64,000 bases of DNA, taken from positions 124,001 through 188,000 of the forward strand of contig JACRPS010000008.1 of NCBI GenBank assembly GCA_016223085.1, in the 5' to 3' direction. Below the pieces are notes generated by a model. That model worked only from the letters and a program-made list of their open reading frames with translations. It was not told where the DNA came from and did not search any database. Shown here in pieces: positions 44,661 through 53,726 of the stretch; position 1 is the stretch's first letter; every line of letters starts with the position of its first letter. Source of the DNA: Chloroflexota bacterium (lineage in GTDB: Bacteria > Chloroflexota > Anaerolineae > Aggregatilineales > Phototrophicaceae). Position numbers and translations under genes: made by a program.

Positions 44661-46835
44661 ATGGCGTCCTCGTTAATCGGGCGTAAGCTCGGCAAATATG
44701 ACATCGTGGAACTGGTCGGCCAGGGCGGGATGGCGACCGTGTACAAGGGCTACCAGAGCGACATTGACCGCTACGTGGCCGTCAAGGTGCTGCCACCGCA
44801 CCCCGGTATGGACCGGCAGTTCGCCGAACGCTTCCGGCTGGAAGCGCGCACAATTGCCCGGTTGCAGCACCCGCACATCCTGCCGCTGTACGACTACGGC
44901 GTGCAGGATGACATCCTGTATCTGGTGATGGCCTACGTGCAGGGCGGGACGCTCAGCGACCGGATTGACCGGGGCAAACTGCCGCTGTCGGAGATTGTGC
45001 GTCTGCTGAAGCCTGTTGCCGCCGCGCTTGATTATGCCCACCGGCAGGGCGTAATTCACCGGGACATCAAGCCGGATAACATCCTGCTCGACCGCGAAGG
45101 TAACGCGCTGCTGGCGGACTTTGGCATCGTCAAGCTGGCCGAAGGTGAAGCGCGCCTGACCGTGACCGGCGGGCTGGTTGGCACACCGGCTTACATGGCG
45201 CCGGAACAGGGACGCGGCGAGGTGATTACCTCCAAGGCCGACCTGTACTCGCTGGGCGTGGTGGTCTACGAGATGATTACCGGTAAAAAGCCCTACACCG
45301 CGCCGACGCCAATGCAGGTGGTGCTGAAGCACATGACCGAACCCGTGCCCAGCCTGCGCGCCGAAAGCGCCGACGTGCCGCCGGCGCTGGAAGCCGTCAT
45401 GCAGCGGGTGCTGGCGAAAGACCCGGAAGACCGCTACCCCAGCGCGACTGCCTTTGCTGACGATTTTGCTCACGCGCTGCAGAACGGCGGTGTGGCAGTG
45501 GATACCAGCACGACCGTGCCAGCCTACCGGACACCGACGCCGGCGCCGGCCACGCCACCACCGGGTTACGCCGTGCCGGGGACCAACCCCAGCTATCCGC
45601 CGCCCGGCACCAATCCCAACATGACTCCACCGCCGTCTACCGTCATCGTGGAACGCGGCACCAACCCGCTGCTGCTGCTCGGCGGTTTTGGCATTATTGC
45701 CGTAGTGCTGGTACTGGTGGTGTTCCTGCTGGTGAACGGCCAGCGCGACCGCGAACCCGTCACCGCACCGACCACCGCGCCAGAGGTAGTCGCCGCGCCC
45801 ACACGGCAGCCCAACGTTGCGCCGGTCGCGGCTAATGTACCCTCGTTTGGGCGGGTGAGCTACACCACCACCAACCAGCTTGGTGATACGCTGATTGTGG
45901 CCTCGCTGGGGAAACTGAAGCCGCCACCCGCCGGACGGGTGTACGCGGCGTGGCTGAAAAACACGGCCACCGGCGATACCCTCCTGCTGGGCGAACTGGC
46001 GGTTGACGCGCTGGGGCAGGGCACGCTCGCGCCGTACATTGACCCTGATGGCCGCCCGCTGTTTACGCTGTACAACGCGATTGCCATCACTGAGGAGCCG
46101 CGCATGTCGGAGACGGCGACCGGCAGCGTGGTCTACAGCGCCAGCGTCCCGCCGGAACTGATGGACGCGCTGACGGCCATTCTCATTACATCGCCGAACG
46201 GCTTTCCGGTCGCGGCTGGCGCGCAGCAGTCCATGTTTGACGACTATAATTCGGAGACGACTGCCTCGGACACAGCCGGCCAGCCCACCGGCAGCCTGCT
46301 CGATGGCGCGCTGACCGAAGCCCGCACCGGCGCGCAGCACGCCGGCATGGCCGCCGGCGCGCGCAATGTCGGCGCGATGCACTCCCACGCCGAGCACACC
46401 ATCAACATCCTGCTGGGCACGCAGACCGACCACGACGGCAACGGACGCGGCGAAAACCCCGGTCGCGGGGTGGGCGTGGTGCGTTTTCTCGACTGGATGG
46501 ACGGGCAGCTTGACACGGTCGCCAATGCGCCTTCGGCTACCCCTTCACTGCAAAGCGAACTGGAACTCATCCGCGTGTGCGTGCAGAACACCCGGCAGCG
46601 GGTGGACGAGGTGGTGGGGTTCGAGCAATCGCTGCTAGCGGCCAGCGATCCGCAGGCGGTGGCCGACACGGCGGCGCAGTCCACGCGCACGGCAGAAACC
46701 CTCATCAACGGGGTGGACTTTAACGGCAACGGCCAGGTTGAGCCGTTTGAAGGGGAATGTGGCCTGGAGCAGATTCGCACCTTTGGCGTGCTGGTCAGCG
46801 GCATGAATCTGGTCGAAGGCACGCTGCCGGAATAA
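44661..46835 (+). CDS. PknB-type Ser/Thr kinase with RskA-like and putative Ca-loop extracytoplasmic region
   Basis: Transmembrane protein kinase, 724 aa. Hanks kinase domain about 14-270: GQGGMATVY loop, AVKVLPP, HRDIKPDNILL, ADFGIVKL, MAPEQGRGE. Then a Pro/Thr-rich juxtamembrane linker, one TM (about 333-358, LLLLGGFGIIAVVLVLVVFLLV) and a ~365-residue outer part. Its first half (about 395-495) resembles the anti-sigma-K-factor (RskA) fold; the second half (about 525-724) is helical and holds HSHAEHTINILLG and two Asp/Asn/Gly loops, DHDGNGRGE and DFNGNGQVE, like calcium-binding EF loops. No PASTA repeats. Target proteins and ligand are unknown. Confidence 0.92.
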   Translation: MASSLIGRKLGKYDIVELVGQGGMATVYKGYQSDIDRYVAVKVLPPHPGMDRQFAERFRLEARTIARLQHPHILPLYDYGVQDDILYLVMAYVQGGTLSDRIDRGKLPLSEIVRLLKPVAAALDYAHRQGVIHRDIKPDNILLDREGNALLADFGIVKLAEGEARLTVTGGLVGTPAYMAPEQGRGEVITSKADLYSLGVVVYEMITGKKPYTAPTPMQVVLKHMTEPVPSLRAESADVPPALEAVMQRVLAKDPEDRYPSATAFADDFAHALQNGGVAVDTSTTVPAYRTPTPAPATPPPGYAVPGTNPSYPPPGTNPNMTPPPSTVIVERGTNPLLLLGGFGIIAVVLVLVVFLLVNGQRDREPVTAPTTAPEVVAAPTRQPNVAPVAANVPSFGRVSYTTTNQLGDTLIVASLGKLKPPPAGRVYAAWLKNTATGDTLLLGELAVDALGQGTLAPYIDPDGRPLFTLYNAIAITEEPRMSETATGSVVYSASVPPELMDALTAILITSPNGFPVAAGAQQSMFDDYNSETTASDTAGQPTGSLLDGALTEARTGAQHAGMAAGARNVGAMHSHAEHTINILLGTQTDHDGNGRGENPGRGVGVVRFLDWMDGQLDTVANAPSATPSLQSELELIRVCVQNTRQRVDEVVGFEQSLLAASDPQAVADTAAQSTRTAETLINGVDFNGNGQVEPFEGECGLEQIRTFGVLVSGMNLVEGTLPE

Positions 46836-46881
46836 GCAGGAACAGGAACAGCACCTCCGGTGTATAAATAGTGACTATCCT

Positions 46882-46910
46882 GTAGGGGCGAACCGGCGGT
46901 TCGCCCCTAC
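46882..46910. repeat. family 1 palindrome, copy 12 (AACCGGCGGTT core)
   Basis: GTAGGGGCGAACCGGCGGTT..., 29 bp, between the kinase gene and the secreted protein gene. Confidence 0.92.
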
Positions 46911-46967
46911 GGCATCATTTGGCTTTGATGTCCTGACCGATTGATCGGAACTGCCGGAGGTGTGATG

Positions 46968-47456
46968 ATGTTCAGGCGCTTGCTTTTGGTATTGATCGTG
47001 GTTGCCGCGCTGCTTCCCCTGCATGTGGCGCTGGCGAAGGAAATCGTGCAGGTGACCATCAGCGGGCCGGGGCTGGACAACCCTATCAAACTCACCGCCG
47101 CGGACGACCTGGCCGTGTTCCGGGAACTGCGGTATGACGAGGGCATGATCGCCCTGCCTCCGACTGATCCTAATGGGCCATATTTTGAAATACGCACCAG
47201 TGTCGGCGTTAACGATCAGATTGTTGCCACCGACGTTGGACACTATTATTTCACGGCGGATCACAGCTACATGTATTTCGCCGATGTCGAGGGTGGTTGG
47301 TCGGATGCGGAACGCACCTGGTTTCGCCTGAGCGCCGAATCTGACCGCGCGCTGCGGGCGTTCCTGGCGGACCGGGGCGCGGTGGTCGAGCGCCGCCAGC
47401 AGACGAACGATTGGCTGCTGCCGCTGTGGAATATGATTCTGGCGCTGTTCGGCTAA
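46968..47456 (+). CDS. small secreted protein, unknown function
   Basis: 162 aa with a clear signal peptide (LLLVLIVVAALLPLHVALA-K). The mature part begins EIVQVTISGPGLDNPIKLTAADDL and contains several Tyr-rich beta-like strands (DVGHYYFTADHSYMYFADVEGG). I do not recognise the family. GGAGG lies 7 bases before ATG 46968 (ATG 46965 is also possible); the track's TTG start at 46941 has no support. It follows the Ser/Thr kinase gene and may be functionally linked, but a palindrome separates them. Confidence 0.8.
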   Translation: MFRRLLLVLIVVAALLPLHVALAKEIVQVTISGPGLDNPIKLTAADDLAVFRELRYDEGMIALPPTDPNGPYFEIRTSVGVNDQIVATDVGHYYFTADHSYMYFADVEGGWSDAERTWFRLSAESDRALRAFLADRGAVVERRQQTNDWLLPLWNMILALFG

Positions 47457-47659
47457 ACGGATACGCGCCCTGCGCAACGGCTGTCGGGACAGGGCGGCGT
47501 CACGTCCCGACGTATTCCATCATCGTGATTCCTCAGCCATATCCCCCGCGCCTAAACATGGATTGAATACCGCGCCGAATACAGTTATAGTCATAGACAG
47601 GAGCTGTTCCGGGGCGATCGGGTGTGGTCGCCCCGCCACGTGAATCGGGGGTTGTACCC

Positions 47660-48865
47660 ATGCGCAAACTGCTGTTCCTCGGCCTGCTGCTGGTTGCGGC
47701 CTGCGTTCCCAATATCCCACAACCGCCGACTCCCACCGGTTTTGTCCCCCAGATGCGCGGCGCGCCCACAGCGACTCCCGTGCCCTGGGTGGAAGGCGCG
47801 GCGGCCATCACGCTGGACAACGTGGCGCAGATCACCCGGCTGGGGCGGCTGGACGCGCACAACACACCCAGCACGGTGTTTGCCTACGCCTTTTCGCCGG
47901 ATGGCACGCGGCTGGCCGGACTGAACAACGACCAGTTGATCGCCTGGAATCTGCTGACCGGCGAAATTGTGTTTAACACGGCGCGTGGCAGCGCCGAGGG
48001 GGTGTATTACGCACCCGACAAGTCCGAGATTTACACGCTCGACGCCGAAGGCACGATACACATCCACGATGCCGATACCGGCGCGGAAAAGGATACGCTG
48101 GCGGCACAGGCGCAGTACGCCAGTGTGGCTGCTTATTACCCTGACGATGGCTGGCTGGCGCTGGGCGCGCTCAACGGCGAGGTGAAAGTCTGGGATTTGG
48201 CGACTCGGCAGTCCGTCGTCACCATCAGCGCGCACGAAGCGCCGGTGGACGTGATGGCCTTCTCCGCCGACGGCGACCAACTGGCGACCGGCGGGCTGGA
48301 TGGCACAGTGAAAGTGTGGGACTGGCGCAGCCGGCAGCCGGTGGCGGCGCTGGAAGGGATGGCGGTGCGGCTGGCGTTTGCGCCGGACGGTACACGGCTG
48401 GCGGTCGGGCACGACACCTATATTGATCTGTGGAACATCGCCAGTGCGGAGCGCGGTGAGCGCCTGGAAACCGGCACGGGTGGCGCACGCGACGTGCTGC
48501 TGTACGCGCCCGGTGGCCGCTACCTGCTGAACGGCGGCGGCATACCGGCCATGATGCTGTGGAACGTGGAAACCGGGGCGTTTGTCACCAGTCTGCCGGA
48601 CGTGGGCGGCGAAAGCACGTCGGCGGCCTTTTCGCCGGATGGCACGCTGCTGGCAACGTCGGTGCTGGGCGGGCCGGTTACGCTGTGGAACATGGCCGAG
48701 ATCGGCAGCGCGACGCTCACCCGCGCCAACCTCGACTTCGGCACGCCGCAGGCGGTGTACGTGGACTGGTCGCCGGACGGCTTCCTGCTGACGATTTTTG
48801 AGGCGGCGGGTTCGATTCAGGTGTGGGGCATCAAGGGCGCGCCGGATGCCGGAGCATCCGGCTGA
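47660..48865 (+). CDS. WD40-repeat lipoprotein
   Basis: 401 aa. Lipoprotein signal peptide with lipobox LVAAC near residue 15, then a seven-bladed beta-propeller made of WD40 units (repeats end in WNLLTGE, WDLATRQ, WDWRSRQ, LWNIASA, LWNVETG, LWNMAEI, VWGIKGA). Probably a surface scaffold or enzyme partner; no catalytic domain seen. Matured by Lgt (8.7 kb). ATG 47660 follows GGGGG at usual distance. The last codons and stop lie in a GCCGGATGC...GCATCCGGC palindrome. Confidence 0.92.
   Translation: MRKLLFLGLLLVAACVPNIPQPPTPTGFVPQMRGAPTATPVPWVEGAAAITLDNVAQITRLGRLDAHNTPSTVFAYAFSPDGTRLAGLNNDQLIAWNLLTGEIVFNTARGSAEGVYYAPDKSEIYTLDAEGTIHIHDADTGAEKDTLAAQAQYASVAAYYPDDGWLALGALNGEVKVWDLATRQSVVTISAHEAPVDVMAFSADGDQLATGGLDGTVKVWDWRSRQPVAALEGMAVRLAFAPDGTRLAVGHDTYIDLWNIASAERGERLETGTGGARDVLLYAPGGRYLLNGGGIPAMMLWNVETGAFVTSLPDVGGESTSAAFSPDGTLLATSVLGGPVTLWNMAEIGSATLTRANLDFGTPQAVYVDWSPDGFLLTIFEAAGSIQVWGIKGAPDAGASG
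48841..48863. repeat. GCCGGATGC palindrome at the end of the WD40 gene
   Basis: GCCGGATG-CCGGAG-CATCCGGC spans the last eight codons of the gene. A similar hairpin (CCGGATGGCTTTCAGCATCCGG) is at 58210. Confidence 0.7.
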
Positions 48866-48869
48866 ACAA

Positions 48870-48900
48870 AAAAAACCCGCTTCAGCAAGCGGTGAAACGG
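48870..48900 (-). terminator. hairpin with A/T run, minus-strand orientation
   Basis: ACCCGCTT / AAGCGG...CGGGT stem; on the minus strand it is followed by TTTTTTTTGTTC. The plus strand has no T-run, so it would stop transcripts coming from the right (for example past def). Confidence 0.55.
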
Positions 48901-49247
48901 GTCCGTGTCCAGGAGAGGTGACCGCTGTAGTCGTACGTTACCGCGTTCTTCTTCCATCTTCGCTCACTTGACAAATCAATCACTGTGGTTTACGATGGGT
49001 CATAGTTAGCTTAAAGAGTTCATATGCGATTTGTTCATCGTGTTTTCTTTAGCTCAACTGTATACAGCTCTCCCCACGTTATGCGCTTCTCCGCGCGTGA
49101 AACGGCTGCCATGCTTACTGCTGCTGGTGTGATTGCTGCACCTATCAGCCGGTAAGGGCAGTTGTCGAGAATAGAACCATCGCACAACTTCCTGACCGGG
49201 ACATTTCTCCCGCTTCTACTTCCTGAAAATGCGATTGGTGAATTCTC

Positions 49248-49703
49248 GTGGCGAACGAAAAACAGTTCAAACTCAAGACCTTGTTTGTGGCGGCACGCGG
49301 CGTGCAGGAATATCGCGCTACTATCCCCACATTTGTGAAACCGGATGATGTGATCCTTGAACTGGGCTGCGAATGGGGTACAACCACCGAAATCCTGGCG
49401 CAGCACAGTGGCGAAGTGATCGGCACAGACATCAGCCCGGAGTGCATTCAACGAGCGCAGCAGCTCCGTCCACATTTGCATTTTGAAGTGCTTGACGCTT
49501 TTGATGTGCGGGCGGCGCTCGGCTTCGGGAAACCCTTCAACAAAGTCTACATGGACCTGTCAGGATTCTCCGGGTATCGCGCCTTACTTGATGTGATTGC
49601 CCTCACGAACATGTACGCAACTATATTTTCATTGCAGGTTATTGTCGTCAAAAGCGGGGCACTTAAGCATTTCGCCTCGCATTGTACGGCATGGCGCGAA
49701 TAA
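49248..49703 (+). CDS. SAM-dependent methyltransferase (class I)
   Basis: 151 aa, short. SAM-binding motif I VILELGCEWGTTTEILA and motif II EVIGTDIS, then HFEVLDAFDVRA. The C-terminal part ends at residue 151 with WRE, so it may be shorter than a full Rossmann methyltransferase. Substrate unknown. GTG start with weak upstream pairing. About 380 bases of gap precede it and hold no other gene. Confidence 0.8.
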   Translation: MANEKQFKLKTLFVAARGVQEYRATIPTFVKPDDVILELGCEWGTTTEILAQHSGEVIGTDISPECIQRAQQLRPHLHFEVLDAFDVRAALGFGKPFNKVYMDLSGFSGYRALLDVIALTNMYATIFSLQVIVVKSGALKHFASHCTAWRE

Positions 49704-49816
49704 CCTAACACAAGTTCGTGATTAACGCTTGCTCAGTACAAAACGCAACATGTATTATAAGCTGCCGGACAGGTTTGACGACAATTGAGCCTGCTTCAGC
49801 AGGGTTTGTGAGATCA

Positions 49817-49838
49817 GCCGTAGGCTCAAGCCTATGGC
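49817..49838. repeat. GCCGTAGGCT palindrome containing the def stop
   Basis: GCCGTAGGCT-CA-AGCCTATGGC; the def stop codon (49832-49834) lies in the right arm. A diverged copy (GCCGCAGGTTTGAATCTGTGGC) is at 63568 with the same AGATCA flank. Confidence 0.75.
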
Positions 49839-50359
49839 TGGCTCTCCTCCGCCTCGTCTTCGGCTTTGGGCTGCCAGACCTCTTTAGCGATGTCAATGTA
49901 CAGGCGACCATCGAGGTGGTCAATCTCGTGCTGGAACACCCGCGCCAGCCAGCCGGTGGCCTTCACCCGCAGTGGCTTGCCATGCCGGTCGAGGCCGGTG
50001 ACGGTGACTTTTTCGTGCCGGTCCACTGTGCCGACGTAGCCGGGGATGGACAGACAGCCTTCCACCCCTTCCACCATCTCCTTACTGGCTTTGATGATCT
50101 CCGGGTTAGCCACCACGTACAGCTTGCCGGCTTCGTCGCCGTACTCCTGGCGGCTGTCCTCGTCATCCGGCAGGCGCACGACAATCAGCCGCTGGCTGAC
50201 CGCCACCTGCGGCGCGGCCAGGCCAACGCCGGGCGCGTCCAGCATCGTTTCCACCATATCATCCACCAACTGCTGGAATTTTTTGTCAAAACTGGTGACG
50301 CGGTGCGCCTTCTTCCGCAGCACCGGATTGTCAAGTCGGATAATTTCCCGTATCGCCAT
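49832..50359 (-). CDS. def: peptide deformylase
   Basis: Removes the N-formyl group from new proteins, 175 aa. Motif 1 GVGLAAPQV, motif 2 EGCLSIPG, motif 3 HEIDHLDG with the Cys, two His and Glu metal/catalytic residues. C-terminal acidic tail after IDIAKEVWQ. ATG at 50359 (MAIREIIRLDNPVLRKK) fits the family. Its stop codon lies in a palindrome. Confidence 0.97.
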   Translation of the reverse strand: MAIREIIRLDNPVLRKKAHRVTSFDKKFQQLVDDMVETMLDAPGVGLAAPQVAVSQRLIVVRLPDDEDSRQEYGDEAGKLYVVANPEIIKASKEMVEGVEGCLSIPGYVGTVDRHEKVTVTGLDRHGKPLRVKATGWLARVFQHEIDHLDGRLYIDIAKEVWQPKAEDEAEESQP

Positions 50360-50518
50360 CGTGTATCGTTCTCTCACAAGCCACTCAATAGACAGACGTA
50401 ATATGCGCCGCGCTTTTTACCTGTCCATCGCGGGCGGCACAAAATCTATTGCTGTTATCGGTCAGGTGAACGGCTATTGTAGCCTAAAACCACGTCTTGG
50501 ATAAGCCTGGAAAAAAAT

Positions 50519-50541
50519 GGACAGGGCGTGCCGTGTCCCTA
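50519..50541. repeat. family 1 palindrome, copy 13 (right half only)
   Basis: GGACAGGGCGTGCCGTGTCCCTAC; right half matches the family, left is degraded. In the def-cNMP gene gap. Confidence 0.5.
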
Positions 50542-50569
50542 CCTGAGATACGTGTTGTTTGGGCTGTTC

Positions 50570-52345
50570 TTAACTGCCGTCGCGGCGGATGCGGGGGATA
50601 CCCGGTGGCCGGGTACGGTCGAATACCTGCGGCGGCTGCGCGGGGGGTTGCGGGGGCACGGGCGGCGGTTCGGCGCTCTGCCCGGCGACGTTCGCATCCT
50701 GGGCGGCGTCCTTCAGGCTGTCGTGATAGATCGCCAGATAATCCAGAATCGCCTGCCGCTGGCGTCGGGCTTCGGCTTCGCTTTGCTCGGTCTGGGCGCG
50801 CCGCCGCCGTTCGGCGATCTCCTGCTGAATCTGCTGCGGACGGTGTACATTTTTGAATACTTTTGCGTTTTCCACCTCGGTGCCCATCAGCAGCAGCTTG
50901 ACGTCACCCATCTGCACCAGCGTATGCAGGAAACCGCGCATTTCCGAAATCACGTTGTCCACCTGCGACAGCAAAATCTGGTCGTTCCGGTCCTGCAGCC
51001 ACAATGGACGGCGGTGAATGAGCGAAATGGTCTGGTTGCCCAGGATGTACATATCGTTGCGCCAGTCCCAGTCGGCCAGATAGAGCGCGCCCGCGCCAGC
51101 CAGCGTCACCAGGAACGCCAGCGCAAACCCGGCCAATCCCAGGCCGCCGCTGGCCGCACCCACCACCTGAAACGCCGACACGGCAAATAGTACAATCCCC
51201 CCCAGGATCACCAGCACCGGCAGCGTGATATGCCACAGCCAGATGAGATAATGCTTGCGATAGACGATGTCGCCCTTCTCGTTCACAAACCGCATCTGCA
51301 GAAAGCCCACCCGCGCGGCAGTAACGGGGGGGACCGGCATTACCGGCGAGTCGGCTGGTTTGGCAGGGGTACGCCCCAGGAAAACCTCCAGTTCCTGCCG
51401 CATGGCCTCCCGGTTCTGCCGGGCAGCGTTTTCCTGGTAGCGGTCGCGGTGAGTAAAGATGATGTTCTGGACGGCCTTCGGGTTCGGCACGTGGTCCAGC
51501 ACCAGATTGAGCGTATCGCCGGAGGTTTTGACGATAAGATTGCCATAATCAAACAGCCGCGCGAACGGGTCGGTTGGGGGAATTGAAACGTTCACTTCCC
51601 GCACCGCCGCAATCGGAATTTCGCTGATGTTGGTCGCCCAGTTGTGGATGGTACGCCGGATGCGCGTCACACGCTGGTCGGTGATAATCACCTTATCGTT
51701 ACGCCACTCGGCAAACAGATATAGTGCCAGCGCGCCCGGCACAACCAGTCCAAGCAGGAACAGGAAGGCCGACAGCACCGGCACCGCCCCCGCCAGCGCC
51801 GACAACACAAACAGGATGATGGCGATAAAGAAGGGTATCCACAGCTTGCCGGCGAACGACCACCAGTGTGCCCGGAAGACGGCCAGCACTTTTTCGTTCT
51901 CGCGCTGGGTTTTAAACACCTTCTGTGACGGGTCGGCGGAGAAGTGCGCCCGCGCCAGTTGCAGGGCGCTGTGGATGTCCGGGTGCTGGGCGATCAGTGC
52001 CGCCAACGGCTGGCGCGGCACAAACAGCACAATGGCCGTTTCCAGCACGCGCAGCGATGCCGTTGCCACCGTTTCCGCAAACAGCGACGACTCATTCAGA
52101 TATTCATTGGCGGATACGGTACCGACCGTCACCTCGCGGCCTCCCGGCGCGGTCTGGGTCAGCGCGGCGCGCCCGGAGACAAACAGCAGCAGCCCTTCGT
52201 TGCGCTGCCCCTCCCGGATGATGACCTCGCCCGGCTCGTAACGCAGCGCCTGCACGATGGTGGCAACCAGCGCCAGTTGTTCGGGGGTCAGCCGTTCAAA
52301 GACTGGCAGTCGGCGGATGTGGGACAGGACAAAACGGTCAGTCAT
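50570..52345 (-). CDS. membrane protein with cNMP-binding and two bacterial PH domains
   Basis: 591 aa. Residues about 15-130 are a cyclic-nucleotide-binding/CRP-like beta roll (FERLTPEQLALVATIV, EPGEVIIREGQRNEGLLLFVSGRA). Two hydrophobic hairpins (about 165-210 and 375-430) are each followed by a bacterial PH (bPH2/YdbS-like) segment (TDQRVTRIRRTIHNWATNISEIPIAAV; LGNQTISLIHRRPLWLQDRNDQIL). Ends in a Glu/Arg coiled coil and a Pro-rich tail. Probably an inner-membrane sensor or scaffold; no enzyme domain. Monocistronic. Confidence 0.88.
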   Translation of the reverse strand: MTDRFVLSHIRRLPVFERLTPEQLALVATIVQALRYEPGEVIIREGQRNEGLLLFVSGRAALTQTAPGGREVTVGTVSANEYLNESSLFAETVATASLRVLETAIVLFVPRQPLAALIAQHPDIHSALQLARAHFSADPSQKVFKTQRENEKVLAVFRAHWWSFAGKLWIPFFIAIILFVLSALAGAVPVLSAFLFLLGLVVPGALALYLFAEWRNDKVIITDQRVTRIRRTIHNWATNISEIPIAAVREVNVSIPPTDPFARLFDYGNLIVKTSGDTLNLVLDHVPNPKAVQNIIFTHRDRYQENAARQNREAMRQELEVFLGRTPAKPADSPVMPVPPVTAARVGFLQMRFVNEKGDIVYRKHYLIWLWHITLPVLVILGGIVLFAVSAFQVVGAASGGLGLAGFALAFLVTLAGAGALYLADWDWRNDMYILGNQTISLIHRRPLWLQDRNDQILLSQVDNVISEMRGFLHTLVQMGDVKLLLMGTEVENAKVFKNVHRPQQIQQEIAERRRRAQTEQSEAEARRQRQAILDYLAIYHDSLKDAAQDANVAGQSAEPPPVPPQPPAQPPQVFDRTRPPGIPRIRRDGS

Positions 52346-52446
52346 AAGCGTTATCCGTTCACGGCAACCTGATTATAACGCATGTTACGGCCACTCCGGT
52401 CTGCCAGTACGGATAACTATTGTACGGCGTGATGATTGGCAGCGTA

Positions 52447-52917
52447 TTAGAGCGTGTCGCCGGGGGGCAGCGTCCCGGATACCAGATTCACATAGCGCGA
52501 AAAGTAGCGGATTAAATCCTGCCGTTCGTCGGCAGTCAGCACGCTCAGCACCAGCCGCAGATGTTCCAGCAGGTCAGCCTGCACCGCCAGAAAGCGTTCC
52601 TGCCCCGCCGGCGTCAGGGTCACCACCACCGAGCGCCGGTCGGCGGTGTTTGGTTCGCGCTGCACCAGCGGCGGCAGCATCGCCTCCAGCCGCTGCACCA
52701 GCCCGGTCATGGTCGCGTTGGTCAGGTGATGCGCCCGCGCGATCTCGCCAATCGGGCAGCCTCCACCGCGTTCGATCAGCGTCTTCAGCACGTAAAACTG
52801 CGGCGGGGTTAACCCATGCGCCGCCAGATTCGCCGCCAGCCGCTTTTCGGCATCCAGCACGATCTGGAACAGCAGCGTCCAGAAAATGGTCACATCGTTA
52901 TCAAGTTCAGAAGCCAC
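52447..52917 (-). CDS. MarR family transcriptional regulator
   Basis: 156 aa winged-helix repressor. LTPPQFYVLKTLIERGGGCPIGEIARAHHLTNATMTGLVQRLE is the helix-turn-helix, PNTADRRSVVVTLTPAGQERFLAVQADLLEHL the wing and dimer helix. Ligand and targets unknown; the neighbouring redoxin gene or the cNMP protein gene may be targets. Confidence 0.95.
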   Translation of the reverse strand: MASELDNDVTIFWTLLFQIVLDAEKRLAANLAAHGLTPPQFYVLKTLIERGGGCPIGEIARAHHLTNATMTGLVQRLEAMLPPLVQREPNTADRRSVVVTLTPAGQERFLAVQADLLEHLRLVLSVLTADERQDLIRYFSRYVNLVSGTLPPGDTL

Positions 52918-53017
52918 CGGGAAAGCCTGCCTGTCGTGAAAAATTTAGTTCGTGGAATCGGATGTCCTGAGAACCAGTGTAGCGTTTTTAAGGCAACGGC
53001 GCTATTGGGGGAATGAA

Positions 53018-53044
53018 TTGCGCGAGCTGGTCAGGCTCGCGCAA
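53018..53044 (-). terminator. hairpin after the redoxin-like gene
   Basis: TTGCGCGAGC / GCTCGCGCAA, perfect 10-bp stem with 7-base loop, 42 bases past the minus-strand stop. No T-run. Confidence 0.55.
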
Positions 53045-53085
53045 AACAAGGAGGGAAAAGCGTCTGGGATAATTGCGAAAATGAA

Positions 53086-53547
53086 TTACAGCCTGTTCAT
53101 CACATCCAGCATTTCCTGGATTTTCGGCCAGACCCGCTCATCGGGCATCAGCCATTTGTGGCGGATGACACGCTGGTGATCGAGCAGCACCAGCCCCGGA
53201 TGATGTGCCATGCGGTACAGCCGGTGAACATCGCCGCGCACATCGGCCAGCAGCGGGAATTCCAGCGGTGTCGGGCTGCTGATGTAATAGCCGTAGAGCA
53301 TGTGCGGCTGGTCGCAGACCACCAGCGCCACGTTGTAACCGGCGCGGATGAAAGTGCTGGCGTGGCGTTGCAGCCAGATGATGCGCCGGACGCTGGCCGA
53401 CAGCCAGATGTCCACCAGGAAACCCAGCACCAGCCCTTTAGGACCCATCAAATCGTCCAGTTTGCGGCTGGTCTGGTTATGATCGCCCACACAAAAGTTC
53501 GGCGCGGCAGTATTCAGGTGGGGGCCAAGTTCCAGGGTGTTCAACAT
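53086..53547 (-). CDS. redoxin-fold protein without catalytic cysteine
   Basis: 153 aa resembling AhpC/TSA-type peroxiredoxins in length and layout: APNFCVGDHNQTSRKLDDLMGPKGLVLGFLVDIWLSASVRRIIWLQRHASTF, then FPLLADVRGDVHRLYRMAHHPGLVLLDHQRVIRHKW. The position of the usual peroxidatic Cys (after the GPKGLVLGF strand) reads VDIWLSASV, without Cys. So it is not an ordinary peroxidase; the fold assignment is from pattern alone. Divergent from the large histidine kinase, 179 bases away. Confidence 0.75.
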   Translation of the reverse strand: MLNTLELGPHLNTAAPNFCVGDHNQTSRKLDDLMGPKGLVLGFLVDIWLSASVRRIIWLQRHASTFIRAGYNVALVVCDQPHMLYGYYISSPTPLEFPLLADVRGDVHRLYRMAHHPGLVLLDHQRVIRHKWLMPDERVWPKIQEMLDVMNRL

Positions 53548-53726
53548 CCCTCACATCCTTCAAGTATTAACTTTAATCATCGTAGCACAGTTTTCGCAAT
53601 TTTCAATTAATTGTCATAAAGTCTATATAAATGTTATGGGTAAAAACCGGCCATCCAATGATAAAATTGCTGTAAATAAGACTAAAGTACGGGAGGAGCA
53701 GAGCCGGTCCAACTGCTCAAACGGGT

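Noticed and set aside
46875-47477. 200-aa minus-strand ORF over the small secreted protein
   Set aside because: The plus frame has a signal peptide and Shine-Dalgarno; the minus frame runs across a family 1 palindrome and has shadow composition.
49035-49481. 148-aa minus-strand ORF
   Set aside because: Opposite to the methyltransferase gene, which has clear SAM motifs; the minus ORF shows none.
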